Below the pieces are notes generated by a model. It was not told the origin of the DNA. It did no database searches and saw only the letters and a program-made list of their open reading frames with translations. The translations under genes were made by a program, and so were the position numbers. A stretch of 64,000 nt of DNA. Origin: Cellulomonas sp. SLBN-39. GTDB lineage: Bacteria > Actinomycetota > Actinomycetes > Actinomycetales > Cellulomonadaceae. Positions within the stretch are counted from its first letter, which is position 1. Every line of letters starts with the position of its first letter. The stretch lies in assembly GCF_006715865.1 (NCBI RefSeq), contig NZ_VFOA01000001.1, positions 1,612,001 to 1,676,000 of the forward strand, read 5' to 3'. Positions 7,725 to 16,641 of the stretch are shown here, in pieces.

Positions 7725-10220
7725 TCAGGTGAAGCGGCGGAGGCGGAGGGAGTTCGTCACCACCAGGACCGAGGAGAAGGCCATCGCCGCACCCGCGATC
7801 ATCGGGTTCAGCAGACCCAGCGCGGCCAGCGGGATCGCCGCCACGTTGTAGGCGAACGCCCAGAACAGGTTCTGCCGGATCACGCGCAGCGTGCGCCGCG
7901 CCAGCCGGATCGCCTGCGGCGCCGCCGCGAGGTCGCCGCGCACCAGCGTGAGGTCCGCGGCCTCGATCGCGACGTCCGTCCCGGTGCCCATCGCGAGCCC
8001 GAGGTCGGCGGTCGCCAGGGCGGCGGCGTCGTTCACGCCGTCACCCACCATCGCGACGCGCGTGCCGGACGCCTGCAGCCGCTCGACGTGCGCGACCTTG
8101 TCGGCCGGGAGCACCTGCGCGAGGACGTCCTCGTCGGCGATCCCGACGGCGCGGGCCGTCGCGAGCGCCGCGCCCCGGTTGTCGCCGGTCAGCAGCACCG
8201 GGCGCAGGCCCAGCGACCGCAGCTCGGCCACGGCCGCGGCCGAGGTCGGCTTGACGGGGTCGCGCAGCACGAGCACGCCGCGCGCCCGCCCGTCCCAGGC
8301 GGCGACGACGGCGGTCGCGCCGTCCGTCTCCGCGGCGTCCACAGCGGCGGTGACCGACGCGACGTCGACGCCCTGGTCGGCGAGCCAGCCGGCCCGGCCG
8401 ACGAGCACGCGACGGGCCAGGCCCACGCCGGAGTGCGCGGTCCGCACCACGCCGCTCACGCCGTGCCCGGCGTCGGCGCGGAACTCCCGCACCTCGTCGG
8501 ACCCGACGGGTACGCCGTCCGCACCGGTCGGGACGGCCTCGGCCCCGGCACCCTGCTCGGCCGCGGCGGCCGCGACCGCACGGGCGACGGGGTGCTCGGC
8601 GAGCGCCTCGACGGCTCCCGCCAGCTGCAGCACCTGTGCCGCGTCCTCGCCCGGCGCGGGGACGACGTCGACGAGCGCCATGCGCCCCTGGGTCACCGTG
8701 CCCGTCTTGTCGAGCACGACGGTGTCGACGCGGCGCGTCTCCTCGAGGATCTCCGGGCCCTTGATGAGCACGCCGAGCTGCGCGCCGCGGCCCGTGCCGA
8801 CGAGCAGCGCCGTCGGGGTCGCCAGCCCGAGCGCGCACGGGCACGCGATGATCAGCACCGCGACGGCGGCGGTGAAGGCGGCCTGGGCCCCGCCGCCGGC
8901 GAGCAGCCACACGACCAGCGTGCCGACGGCGAGCGCCAGCACGACCGGCACGAAGACGGCCGAGATGCGGTCCGCGAGGCGCTGCACGGGCGCCTTGCCC
9001 GTCTGGGCGCGGGACACGAGCCGGCCGATCTGCGCGAGCCGGGTCTCCTCGCCCACGCGGGTGGCGCGCACGACGAGGTGCCCGGAGGTGCTCACGGTCG
9101 CGCCCGTGACCTCGTCGCCCGGGCCGACGTCGACGGGGACGGGCTCCCCGGTGAGGAGCGAGGTGTCGACGGCGCTGGTGCCCTCGACGACGACGCCGTC
9201 GGTGGCCACCTTCTCGCCCGGGCGCACCGCGAACAGGTCGCCCACGGCGAGCGCGCCGACGGGGACGCGCTGCTCGACACGCCGGCCGTCGGGGCCGGTG
9301 ACGATCTGCGCCACGTCCTTGGCGCCGAGGTCGAGCAGGGCCCGCAGGGCGTCGCCCGCCCGGCGGCGCGAGCGGTGCTCGGCGTACCGGCCGAGCAGCA
9401 GGAACGTCACGACGACGGCCGCGACCTCGAAGTACAGCTCCGGCATCGACGTGCCGTGCCCCGCGCCGGCGGCGGGGAGCAGCGTCGGGGTCATGCGCAT
9501 GCCGAGCATGCCCGCGCCACCGAGCAGCAGCGCCCACAGCGACCAGCCGGTCGCCGCGACGACACCGATCGACACGAGGGTGTCCATGGTCGACGCCCCG
9601 TGCCGGGCCGCACGCGCGGCCGCCCGGTGGAACGGCCACGCGGCCCAGGTGACGACGGGCAGGGCGAGCGCCGCGACGAGCCACTGCCAGCCCGTGAACT
9701 GCGTGGCCGGGACCATGCTGAGCACGACGACGGGCGGGGTGAGGACCGCGGCGACGCGCAGGCGGCGGCGCAGGTCGGCCCCGCGGGCGTCGACGGGCGA
9801 GGACGTGTCGTCCTCCGCGGGGGCGTCGGTGAGGCTCCCCGTGTCCGTGTGGTCGTGCGCGCCGTGCGCGTGCGTCGCCGGCGCGTCTGCGTCGGTGGCG
9901 TGGGCTGCGCCGTGGAGCCCGTCGTGCTGCTCGTCGGTGTGCGCGGCCGGCGCCGGGGTGCTCGTCGCGCGCGCCTCGTACCCGGCCGCGCGGACGGCGG
10001 CGAGCAGGTCGTCGACGCTCGCGAGCGTGCCCTCCTCGGCGGGGCGCAGCTCGACGTGCGCGCTCTCGAGCGCCAGGTTGACGGTCGCGCTCGCCCCCGG
10101 GACGCGGTTGAGCCGCTTCTCGACGCGGGCCACGCACGACGCGCAGGTCATGCCCTCGACGGCCAGGTCGACGGTCGCGACCTGCGGGTCCGCCGCGCCG
10201 TGCGGCGCCGGGGCGGTCAC
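7725..10220 (-). CDS. copA: Copper-exporting P1B-type ATPase (CopA-like)
   Basis: An 831-residue heavy-metal P-type ATPase. An N-terminal HMA domain carries GMTCASC (about residue 20). A His-rich linker follows (HDGLHGAAHATDADAPATHA region, residues 75-110). Then come the membrane domain, the actuator loop LLTGEPVPV, the metal-site helix with CPC (ACPCALGLATP), the phosphorylation motif DKTGT, the HP motif (AEHPVARA), and the ATP/hinge motif MVGDGVNDAAAL. CPC with the surrounding residues indicates Cu(I). The enzyme exports cytoplasmic copper. The GTG start overlaps the stop of the CopZ gene by 4 nt, and both lie downstream of CsoR, so the operon is copper-induced. Confidence 0.95.
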   Translation of the reverse strand: MTAPAPHGAADPQVATVDLAVEGMTCASCVARVEKRLNRVPGASATVNLALESAHVELRPAEEGTLASVDDLLAAVRAAGYEARATSTPAPAAHTDEQHDGLHGAAHATDADAPATHAHGAHDHTDTGSLTDAPAEDDTSSPVDARGADLRRRLRVAAVLTPPVVVLSMVPATQFTGWQWLVAALALPVVTWAAWPFHRAAARAARHGASTMDTLVSIGVVAATGWSLWALLLGGAGMLGMRMTPTLLPAAGAGHGTSMPELYFEVAAVVVTFLLLGRYAEHRSRRRAGDALRALLDLGAKDVAQIVTGPDGRRVEQRVPVGALAVGDLFAVRPGEKVATDGVVVEGTSAVDTSLLTGEPVPVDVGPGDEVTGATVSTSGHLVVRATRVGEETRLAQIGRLVSRAQTGKAPVQRLADRISAVFVPVVLALAVGTLVVWLLAGGGAQAAFTAAVAVLIIACPCALGLATPTALLVGTGRGAQLGVLIKGPEILEETRRVDTVVLDKTGTVTQGRMALVDVVPAPGEDAAQVLQLAGAVEALAEHPVARAVAAAAAEQGAGAEAVPTGADGVPVGSDEVREFRADAGHGVSGVVRTAHSGVGLARRVLVGRAGWLADQGVDVASVTAAVDAAETDGATAVVAAWDGRARGVLVLRDPVKPTSAAAVAELRSLGLRPVLLTGDNRGAALATARAVGIADEDVLAQVLPADKVAHVERLQASGTRVAMVGDGVNDAAALATADLGLAMGTGTDVAIEAADLTLVRGDLAAAPQAIRLARRTLRVIRQNLFWAFAYNVAAIPLAALGLLNPMIAGAAMAFSSVLVVTNSLRLRRFT

Positions 10221-10450
10221 AGGAGCGACCTCGGCGGGGTCACGGCGTACCCGGCCTCGGCGACGGCGGCGCTGACCGCGGCGTCGTCGAGGGGGCCCTG
10301 CGACGTGACCGTGACGGGCGAGGCCCCGCCGGTGACGAGCTCGACCTGGACGTCCTCGACGCCGGGCAGGGCGGTGAGCTCCTCGGTGACCGAGCTGACG
10401 CAGTGGCCGCAGGTCATGCCGTCGACGCGGAAGGTGGTGGTGTGGCTCAT
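10217..10450 (-). CDS. copZ: CopZ-like copper chaperone
   Basis: A 77-residue single HMA domain with the metal site GMTCGHC at residues 11-17 and the ferredoxin-like beta-alpha-beta pattern. It is expected to carry Cu(I) in the cytoplasm and hand it to the CopA N-terminal HMA domain encoded next. The ATG is preceded by a GGAGCCACC ribosome site. The gap to the csoR gene is 27 nt, so csoR-copZ-copA form one operon. Confidence 0.93.
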   Translation of the reverse strand: MSHTTTFRVDGMTCGHCVSSVTEELTALPGVEDVQVELVTGGASPVTVTSQGPLDDAAVSAAVAEAGYAVTPPRSLL

Positions 10451-10477
10451 GGTGGCTCCTCGGTGGGTGGGTGGTGG

Positions 10478-10816
10478 TCAGCTGCGGACGAGCCGGGCGA
10501 TGGCGGCGGAGGCCTCGCGGACCTTCTCGGCGCCGTCCTCGGGCGAGCGGCGGGCGGCGTCGACGACGCAGTGGCCGAGGTGGTCCTCGACCAGGCCGAT
10601 GCTCACGGCCTGCAGCGCCTTGGTGACGGCGGCGACCTGCGTGAGCACGTCGATGCAGTAGACGTCCTCCTCGACCATGCGCGCGATGCCGCGCACCTGG
10701 CCCTCGACGCGACGCAGCCGGCGCAGGTACTCGTCCTTGGCGGACGTGTACCCGTGCGGGCCCGCGTGGGCGTCGTGCTCGTCGGCGGTCGGCGGGGTCG
10801 GCTCGTCCGTGCTCAT
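10478..10816 (-). CDS. csoR: CsoR-family copper-sensing repressor
   Basis: A 112-residue all-helical repressor of the CsoR/DUF156 family. The Cu(I) ligands are in place: Cys in VYCIDVLTQ (about residue 54), and His and Cys in VEDHLGHC (about residues 79 and 83). The N-terminal RRLRRVEGQVRGI motif is typical of the family. An N-terminal tail rich in His and acidic residues precedes it. Apo-CsoR binds the GC-rich box between -10 and -35, and Cu(I) releases it. The ATG at 10816 lies 6 nt after a TATGTT -10, so the message looks leaderless. Confidence 0.95.
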   Translation of the reverse strand: MSTDEPTPPTADEHDAHAGPHGYTSAKDEYLRRLRRVEGQVRGIARMVEEDVYCIDVLTQVAAVTKALQAVSIGLVEDHLGHCVVDAARRSPEDGAEKVREASAAIARLVRS

Positions 10817-10822
10817 GACGCG

Positions 10823-10842
10823 AACATACCCCCGGGGGGTAT
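10823..10842 (-). promoter_or_regulatory. CsoR operator overlapping the -10 of csoR-copZ-copA
   Basis: ATACCCCCGGGGGGTAT (10826-10842) is the classic GC-flanked CsoR box. On the minus strand it overlaps a TATGTT -10 (10823-10828) that ends 6 nt before the csoR ATG. A bound repressor would cover the promoter, giving copper-dependent autoregulation. Confidence 0.88.
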
Positions 10843-10903
10843 CTGCTGCAAGCGCGCCAGCGGTCCCGCGCCGACGCCGCCCGCGGCACGGGAGAATCGG
10901 CGC

Positions 10904-11362
10904 ATGCGGGTCTCGGCGAAGGCGGACTATGCGGTGCGCGCGTGCGCCGAGCTGGCGGCACGGACCGACGGGGAGTCGGTGCCCACCGACCTGCTCGCGT
11001 CCGGGCAGGGGATCCCGGTGAGCTTCCTCGAGCGGATCATGGGCGACCTGCGTCGGGCGGGGGTCGTGGCCAGCGTCCGGGGCCGCTCGGGCGGCTACCG
11101 CCTCGTGCGGCCTGCTGCGGAGACGACCCTGGCCGACGTCATCCGCGCCGTCGACGGGCCCCTGGTCACCGTGCGGGACGAGCGGCCGCCGAGCCTGACC
11201 TACGACGGCTCCGCGGCCGCGCTGCTGGAGGTGTGGGTCGCGCTGCGCGCCTCGGTCCGCGACGTCCTCGACGTCGTGACGCTCGCGGACCTGGTCGCCG
11301 GCCGCTTGCCGGCCTCGGTGCACGACCTGGCCGCGCGCGCCGACGCGTGGGAGAACGCCTGA
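10904..11362 (+). CDS. Rrf2-family transcriptional regulator
   Basis: A 152-residue Rrf2-type winged-helix protein. It begins MRVSAKADYAVRACAELA, continues with the helix-turn-helix around IPVSFLERIMGDLRRAGVV, and has the wing SVRGRSGGYRL. The three clustered cysteines that bind Fe-S in IscR and NsrR are absent. This makes it more like CymR, the cysteine-metabolism regulator, than an Fe-S sensor. The next gene is a TauE/SafE sulfur-compound exporter with an Rrf2-like site in its promoter, which supports a role in sulfur control. A GAGAAT box 6 nt before the ATG suggests a leaderless message. It is divergent from csoR. Confidence 0.9.
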   Translation: MRVSAKADYAVRACAELAARTDGESVPTDLLASGQGIPVSFLERIMGDLRRAGVVASVRGRSGGYRLVRPAAETTLADVIRAVDGPLVTVRDERPPSLTYDGSAAALLEVWVALRASVRDVLDVVTLADLVAGRLPASVHDLAARADAWENA

Positions 11363-11432
11363 CGCACCCGGTCGCGCCGCCGCCGTGCGGGGCCGCACGC
11401 CCGGCCACCACCTCGGACACCTGTCCGACTCA

Positions 11433-11464
11433 TGAGACGCGTCTCACCAGATGACACGCGTCTT
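11433..11464. promoter_or_regulatory. Paired ACGCGT palindromes upstream of the tauE promoter
   Basis: A perfect 14-bp palindrome TGAGACGCGTCTCA (11433-11446) is followed 19 bp later, centre to centre, by a weaker copy GACACGCGTCTT (11453-11464). The second copy touches the -35 element. The layout suggests a second, dimeric repressor in addition to the Rrf2 protein. Confidence 0.5.
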
Positions 11465-11492
11465 GTAAACCGACTAAGCCGGTCGGAATTAT
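11464..11492 (+). promoter_or_regulatory. tauE promoter with an Rrf2/CymR-like operator in the spacer
   Basis: -35 TTGTAA (11464-11469), a 17-bp spacer and -10 AATTAT (11487-11492). The spacer is the inverted repeat CCGAC (11470-11474) / GTCGG (11482-11486), and the segment ends GGTCGGAATT. That ending resembles the GGAATT end of CymR-type Rrf2 sites. The neighbouring Rrf2 gene makes control of the exporter likely. Confidence 0.65.
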
Positions 11493-11576
11493 CGTCGGCA
11501 CAAGCTGGCCGACCGCGTGCCCCGCACGCCCGACCGACGCACGGACCCGCCGCGCGTCATCCCGAGGTGGTCCACC

Positions 11577-12575
11577 GTGCCCTCCCTGATCCTCCTGGCC
11601 CTCGTCGGCCTCGCCGCCCAGCTCGTGGACGGGGCCCTCGGCATGGCCTACGGCGTCACGTCCACCACGCTGCTGCTCGCCATCGGCACCAACCCCGCGG
11701 CCGCGTCGGCGACCGTGCACCTCGCCGAGATCGGCACCACGCTCGCGTCCGGCGCCGCGCACTGGCGGTTCGGCAACGTCGACTGGAAGGTCGTCCTGCG
11801 CGTCGGCGTGCCCGGCGCCATCGGCGCGTTCGTCGGCGCCACCTTCCTCACCGGGCTGTCCACCGAGCAGGCGGGCCCCGTGATGTCGCTGGTCCTGCTC
11901 GGCCTCGGCGTCTACCTGCTGGGCCGGTTCACGTTCAAGGGCCTGCGGACCGACCGGCTGCACCTGCCGCTGCGCAAGCGGTTCCTGGCACCCCTCGGGC
12001 TCGTCGCCGGGTTCGTCGACGCGACCGGCGGCGGCGGCTGGGGGCCGGTCGGCACGCCCGCGCTGCTGGCGTCCGGGCGGCTGGAGCCCCGCAAGGTCGT
12101 CGGGTCCATCGACACGTCCGAGTTCCTCGTCGCGGTCGCGGCCAGCGTCGGGTTCCTGCTGGCGCTCGGCACGGCGGGGATCAACATGGCCTGGGCGCTC
12201 GCGCTGCTCGTCGGCGGGCTGATCGCCGCCCCGATCGCCGCCTGGCTCGTGCGGCACGTGCCCGGGCGCGTGCTCGGGTCCGCGGTCGGCGGCGTCATCG
12301 TCCTCGTCAACACCCGCACGCTGCTGCGCTCGGACTGGATCGGCCTGAAGGACACCCCGCAGGAGGCGACGACGCTCGCCGTCATCGCGCTCGTCTGGGT
12401 CGCCGCCGTCACGTGGTCCGTGCGCGCCTACCGCGCCGACCTGCAGGCCGCCCGCACGGCCGACGACGCGCCGGCGGCCGGTGCCGCGGCCGGGGAGACG
12501 GACGACCCGGAGGCCGGGTCGGCGACGACCGGCGTGCCGGCAGGGACCGCCGGGGGGTCGACGACGGGGGCGTGA
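11577..12575 (+). CDS. TauE/SafE-family sulfite/sulfonate exporter
   Basis: A 332-residue membrane protein of the TauE/SafE family, with seven to eight helices in two repeated halves. Helix 1 is LILLALVGLAAQLVDGALGMAYG. The second repeat contains GLVAGFVDATGGGGWGPVGTP, which mirrors it. Family members export sulfite, sulfoacetate or related anions. The C-terminal 45 residues are a disordered Ala/Gly/acidic tail. I chose the GTG at 11577 because GAGGTGG lies 6 nt upstream and the family starts directly with helix 1; a GTG at 11517 would add 20 residues. Expression is probably controlled by the adjacent Rrf2 protein. Confidence 0.88.
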   Translation: MPSLILLALVGLAAQLVDGALGMAYGVTSTTLLLAIGTNPAAASATVHLAEIGTTLASGAAHWRFGNVDWKVVLRVGVPGAIGAFVGATFLTGLSTEQAGPVMSLVLLGLGVYLLGRFTFKGLRTDRLHLPLRKRFLAPLGLVAGFVDATGGGGWGPVGTPALLASGRLEPRKVVGSIDTSEFLVAVAASVGFLLALGTAGINMAWALALLVGGLIAAPIAAWLVRHVPGRVLGSAVGGVIVLVNTRTLLRSDWIGLKDTPQEATTLAVIALVWVAAVTWSVRAYRADLQAARTADDAPAAGAAAGETDDPEAGSATTGVPAGTAGGSTTGA

Positions 12576-12618
12576 GCCGACCGACCGGCGCGGGGCGTGC
12601 GAGGCCCCGCACCACCCG

Positions 12619-12691
12619 TGCCGCCCCGACCGACAGGGGCGGGCGGCACGGACGACGGGGCCCGCGGTGCGTGAGCACCACGGGCCCCGTC
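12619..12691. terminator. Two adjacent hairpins after tauE
   Basis: First hairpin: GTGCCGCCC paired with GGGCGGCAC (12619-12649). Second: 17-nt arms with one mismatch and a GTGA loop (12654-12691). They lie in the convergent gap after the exporter gene and would stop its transcription. Confidence 0.6.
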
Positions 12692-12706
12692 GGCGTCCGT
12701 GCCCGG

Positions 12707-12738
12707 GTCCCGGGCCGCCGCGACCGGCGGCCCGGGAC
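12707..12738. terminator. Hairpin terminator of the hem operon
   Basis: A perfect 13-bp stem (12707-12719 with 12726-12738, 6-nt loop) ends 5 nt before the hemL stop codon on the opposite strand. It is well placed to terminate the long minus-strand hem transcript. Confidence 0.7.
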
Positions 12739-12743
12739 GGGCG

Positions 12744-14618
12744 TCAGCGCTGCTCGTCCGGCGTACCGGCTCCCGTCGGCGGCCACTGCCACGCCGTGCG
12801 CGGCTCGGGGGACTCCGACGGCGCCGGCCACGGGGTGCCGGGCTGGTGCGTCTCCTCGGCGGGCACCTCGTCGGGCTCGTCCGGCACGAGCTCGATGCGC
12901 ACCGGCTCCATCACCGTCGTCGTCTCCGCCGAGGACGCCTCCTCGGTCCACGCCGCGGGCGGCGCCTGCTCCGCCTCCGGCGCCGGGGCGGGCGCGGACG
13001 GCCGCGAGAAGAACGCGGCCGCGGCGGGGACCTCGTGGTGCGCGGTGTCGCCCGGGTCCGCGACCGGCGCGGCGCCGTCGAGCGGCCCGTCCGTGACGGT
13101 CGCGTCCGGACCGCCCTCGCCCGTGCCGTCGGCGTCGGCCGCACCGTCGGCGTCGACCTCGGTGCCGACGTCGGGGTCCCCCGGCGCGTCGTCCGCGGCG
13201 GTGCCCTCCGCGTCGTCGGCCCCGGTGGCGAGGCCGGCGACCGCGATCGTCGTCGACGCGGCCTCGTCCTGCGGCGCCTGCGCCTCCGCAGCGGCCCGCG
13301 CGGCGGCCGGCAGGGCCGCGATCACCCGGTCGAGGGCGGCCTCGTCGTGCGACGCCGAGACGAACCATGCCTCGAACGCCGACGGCGGTGCCGAGACGCC
13401 CGCGTCGAGCAGCGCGTGGAAGAACGGCCCGTACCGCCAGTGCTCCGAGGCCTGCACCGCCGCGTAGTCGCGGGCCCCGCGCGTGGCGGCCTCCTCGCCG
13501 AAGACGACGGAGAACAGGCTCCCGGCCCACTGGACGGCGTGCGGCACGCCCGCCTCGGCGAGCGCACCCGTCAGGGCACGGCGCAGGTGCGCGGCGGCGG
13601 CGTCGACATGCACGTACACCTCCGTGTCGGCGGCGCGCAGCGTCGCCAGGCCCGCGGCGGTGGCCACGGGGTTCCCCGACAGCGTGCCGGCCTGGTAGAC
13701 CGGGCCGCGCGGGGCGAGCAGGTCCATCACCTCGGCGCGCCCGGCGACCGCGGCGACGGGCAGCCCGCCACCGATCACCTTGCCGAAGGTCAGCAGGTCC
13801 GGCGCCCAGTCCTCGACCCGGCCCTCCAGCCCCCACCAGCCGGCGGGGCCCACGCGGAACCCGGTCATCACCTCGTCCTGCACGAGCAGCGCACCGTGCC
13901 GGCGGGTGATCTCGCGCAGCGCCTTGTTGAAGCCCGGCAGCGGCGGCACGACGCCCATGTTCGCCGGCGCCGCCTCGGTGATCAGCGCCGCGATCCGGTC
14001 GCCGTGCTCGGCGAACGCGGCCTCGACCGCGGCCAGGTCGTTGTAGGGCAGCACGATCGTCTCGGCGGCCTGGGCCGCGGTGACGCCCGCGGAGCCCGGC
14101 ATCCCGAACGTCGCCAGGCCCGAGCCGGCCTGCGCGAGGAGCGCGTCGACGTGCCCGTGGTAGCAGCCCGCGAACTTCACGACGAGGTCGCGGCCCGTCG
14201 CGCCGCGCGCCAGGCGCACCGCGGTCAGCACGGCCTCGGTGCCCGTCGAGACCAGGCGCACGCGCTCGGCCGCGGCCACGCGGGCGCGGATCTCGTCGAC
14301 GAGCTCGACCTCGGTGGTCGTCGGGGCGCCGAACCCGAGGCCGCGGGCGGCCGCCTCCTGCACGGCCGCGACGACCGCGGGGTGCGCGTGGCCCAGGAGC
14401 GCCGGGCCCCAGGACCCGACCAGGTCGACGTACTCGCGCCCGTCGACGTCACGGACGAAAGGTCCCTGCGCCGAGGCGATGAACCGGGGTGTGCCGCCGA
14501 CCGCGCCGAACGCGCGCACCGGGGAGTTCACCCCGCCGGGGATGACCTCCTCCGCGTGCGCGAACGCCGCGGCGCTCGTCGACGACCAGGTCGTCGCGTC
14601 GGTCTCGGTCTGCGTCAT
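12744..14618 (-). CDS. hemL: Glutamate-1-semialdehyde 2,1-aminomutase with acidic C-terminal extension
   Basis: PLP enzyme that converts glutamate-1-semialdehyde to 5-aminolevulinate, the second step of C5-pathway haem synthesis. Class-III aminotransferase motifs are present: [13 protein letters not shown] at the N-terminus, [23 protein letters not shown] (the PLP-ring Asp), and the Schiff-base Lys in [13 protein letters not shown] near residue 277. The enzyme core ends near residue 435, which is normal. A further 190 or so residues follow in frame, rich in Asp, Glu, Ala, Pro and Gly, with no recognisable domain. The gene overlaps hemB by 4 nt (ATGA) and is the last gene of the operon. The tail is unusual and is described in the findings. 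Confidence 0.95.
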   Translation of the reverse strand: MTQTETDATTWSSTSAAAFAHAEEVIPGGVNSPVRAFGAVGGTPRFIASAQGPFVRDVDGREYVDLVGSWGPALLGHAHPAVVAAVQEAAARGLGFGAPTTTEVELVDEIRARVAAAERVRLVSTGTEAVLTAVRLARGATGRDLVVKFAGCYHGHVDALLAQAGSGLATFGMPGSAGVTAAQAAETIVLPYNDLAAVEAAFAEHGDRIAALITEAAPANMGVVPPLPGFNKALREITRRHGALLVQDEVMTGFRVGPAGWWGLEGRVEDWAPDLLTFGKVIGGGLPVAAVAGRAEVMDLLAPRGPVYQAGTLSGNPVATAAGLATLRAADTEVYVHVDAAAAHLRRALTGALAEAGVPHAVQWAGSLFSVVFGEEAATRGARDYAAVQASEHWRYGPFFHALLDAGVSAPPSAFEAWFVSASHDEAALDRVIAALPAAARAAAEAQAPQDEAASTTIAVAGLATGADDAEGTAADDAPGDPDVGTEVDADGAADADGTGEGGPDATVTDGPLDGAAPVADPGDTAHHEVPAAAAFFSRPSAPAPAPEAEQAPPAAWTEEASSAETTTVMEPVRIELVPDEPDEVPAEETHQPGTPWPAPSESPEPRTAWQWPPTGAGTPDEQR

Positions 14619-15625
14619 CGTCGCTCCTCCACGAGCCATGCGGCCAGCTCGGTGGCCCAGTAGGTCAGCACAACATCGGCACCTGCACGTCGGATGCTGA
14701 GGACCGACTCGGTGACTGCACCCCGTCGGTCGATCCACCCCTGCGCGGCGGCGGCCTCGATCATGGCGTACTCACCGGACACCTGGTAGGCGAACACGGG
14801 CACGGATGACGTCGCCGCGACGTCCGCGAGCACGTCCAGGTAGGACATCGCGGGCTTCACCATGACGACGTCCGCGCCCTCGGCCACGTCCGCCGCGACC
14901 TCGCGGGCGGCCTCCCGGCGGTTCGCCGGGTCCATCTGGTACGTGCGCCGGTCGCCGTGCAGCTGGGACTCGACGGCCTCGCGGAACGGGCCGTAGAACG
15001 CCGACGCGTACTTCGCGGCGTAGGCGAGCAGCGCGACGTCGGTGCGCCCGGCGGCGTCCAGGGCGTCGCGCGTGGCGGCGACCTGACCGTCCATCATGCC
15101 GCTGAGGCCGACGAGGTGGGCGCCGGCGTCGGCCTGCGCGAGGGCCATCGACGCGTACCGCTCGAGCGTCGCGTCGTTGTCGACCGTGCCGCGCGGGGTC
15201 AGCACGCCGCAGTGGCCGTGGTCGGTGAACTCGTCGAGGCACAGGTCGGCCTGCACGACGAGGGCGTCGCCGACCTCGGCGACGACGTCGGCGATCGCGA
15301 CGTTGAGGACGCCGTCGGGCGCATCCGCCTGCGACCCGGTGGCGTCGCGGTGCTCGGGCACGCCGAACAGCATGATCCCGCCCACGCCGGCCTGCGCGGC
15401 CTGGGCGGCGGCGCGCCGCAGCGAGTCGCGGGTGTGCTGCAGCACGCCCGGCATGGACGACAGCGGGCGCGGCTCGGTCAGGCCCTCACGGACGAAGACG
15501 GGCAGCACGAGGTCGGCGGGGTCGACGCGCGTCTGCGCGACCAGGCGGCGCATCGCCGGGGACGTGCGCAGCCGGCGCAGACGCGTGCGGCCCGGGACGG
15601 GCACGGGGCCGGGGGTGGGGGTCAC
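14615..15625 (-). CDS. hemB: Delta-aminolevulinic acid dehydratase (porphobilinogen synthase)
   Basis: Condenses two 5-aminolevulinate molecules to porphobilinogen. The 336-residue length is normal. Both active-site lysines are visible, in [16 protein letters not shown] and [10 protein letters not shown] (near residue 253). The metal region reads [13 protein letters not shown]: two of the three zinc-type cysteines are kept and the middle one is Asp. That mixed pattern is usual in Actinobacteria and blurs zinc versus magnesium dependence. The GTG start overlaps the hemD stop codon, and the gene is translationally coupled on both sides. Confidence 0.96.
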   Translation of the reverse strand: MTPTPGPVPVPGRTRLRRLRTSPAMRRLVAQTRVDPADLVLPVFVREGLTEPRPLSSMPGVLQHTRDSLRRAAAQAAQAGVGGIMLFGVPEHRDATGSQADAPDGVLNVAIADVVAEVGDALVVQADLCLDEFTDHGHCGVLTPRGTVDNDATLERYASMALAQADAGAHLVGLSGMMDGQVAATRDALDAAGRTDVALLAYAAKYASAFYGPFREAVESQLHGDRRTYQMDPANRREAAREVAADVAEGADVVMVKPAMSYLDVLADVAATSSVPVFAYQVSGEYAMIEAAAAQGWIDRRGAVTESVLSIRRAGADVVLTYWATELAAWLVEERR

Positions 15626-16641
15626 GGGTGCTCCTCGGAGGGGGTGGCGACGGCGACGAGCGCCGTGACGAGGCCGGCGAGCGACTGCTCGCGGGCCACG
15701 GCGTCGACGCGCAGCCCGCTGCGACGGGCCTGGACGGCGGTGCTGGGGCCGATGACGACGACGAGGGTGCTGGCCGGCGGCGGGCCGAGGTGGTCGACGA
15801 GCGAGCGCACGCTCGACGCCGACGTCAGCAGCACCGCGCGGATCGTGCCGTCGGCCCACGCCGTCGCGACGTCGGGCGGGGGCGGCTCGGCCGGCACGGT
15901 GCGGTAGGCGACGACGTCGTCGACCTGCCAGCCCGCGGCGGCGAGACCGTCGGTGAGCGTGGGTGCGGCCAGGTCGCCGCGGGGGACCAGCACGCGGCCG
16001 GTGGTGGGCGTCGGCGCGGCGGGCCACGGGCCGCGGGTGAACGCCGACCCGGCGGGCGGCTCCGGCGCGCGGGCGGTGCCGGGGGCCGGGAACGCCGCGA
16101 CGAGGTCGGCGGCGGTCGACCGCACGGGCGGCACGAGCGCCACCGGTACGTCGAGGGCCTCCAGCGCGCGCCGGGTGCCGGGGCCCACCGCGGCCACCTG
16201 GGCACCGCCGCGGCGCACGATCGCGGCCAGCGGCTCGTCGGCGTGGGCCGCGCGCTGCGCGAGCACCGCGACCGCGGCCTGGCTGGTGACGGCCAGCCAC
16301 TCGTACCAGCCGGCGCCCAGCGCGAGCAGGGCGTCGTCCAGCGGTGTCGGGTCCTGCGCCGGCACGGTCCGCACCAGCGGCACGACCACGGGCACGGCCC
16401 CGACGGCCCCGAGCGCGACGACCGCCGGGCTCGCGGCCCCCCACCCGGCCGGCACCGCGCCGCCCGGCACCGCGCGCGGGGCGCCGACCGGGCTCTCGAG
16501 CACGGTCCGGGCGGTCGAGGCGTGAGCCACGTCCCCCTCGTCGGGTGCGGGCGCGGGGGCGGGATGGGGGATGAGGGCGTCGGCGGGTGGCTGGGGGACC
16601 AGGACGTGCCAGCCCGCGAGGGGGTCCGCGGGGGGTGTCAC
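15622..16641 (-). CDS. hemD: Uroporphyrinogen-III synthase
   Basis: Closes the hydroxymethylbilane chain with inversion of ring D to give uroporphyrinogen III. HemD sequences diverge strongly. The evidence here is the two-lobed pattern ([10 protein letters not shown] at the start, [33 protein letters not shown], then [66 protein letters not shown]) and its position between hemC and hemB. At 339 residues it is longer than most HemD proteins (about 250). The extra sequence is Ala/Pro-rich, near residues 15-60 and 165-190. The GTG start overlaps the hemC stop by 4 nt. Confidence 0.92.
   Translation of the reverse strand: MTPPADPLAGWHVLVPQPPADALIPHPAPAPAPDEGDVAHASTARTVLESPVGAPRAVPGGAVPAGWGAASPAVVALGAVGAVPVVVPLVRTVPAQDPTPLDDALLALGAGWYEWLAVTSQAAVAVLAQRAAHADEPLAAIVRRGGAQVAAVGPGTRRALEALDVPVALVPPVRSTAADLVAAFPAPGTARAPEPPAGSAFTRGPWPAAPTPTTGRVLVPRGDLAAPTLTDGLAAAGWQVDDVVAYRTVPAEPPPPDVATAWADGTIRAVLLTSASSVRSLVDHLGPPPASTLVVVIGPSTAVQARRSGLRVDAVAREQSLAGLVTALVAVATPSEEHP

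Noticed and set aside
12744..13315. A separate gene or frameshift at the end of hemL
   Set aside because: The frame is continuous with the enzyme and no internal start with a ribosome site is evident; kept as an extension.
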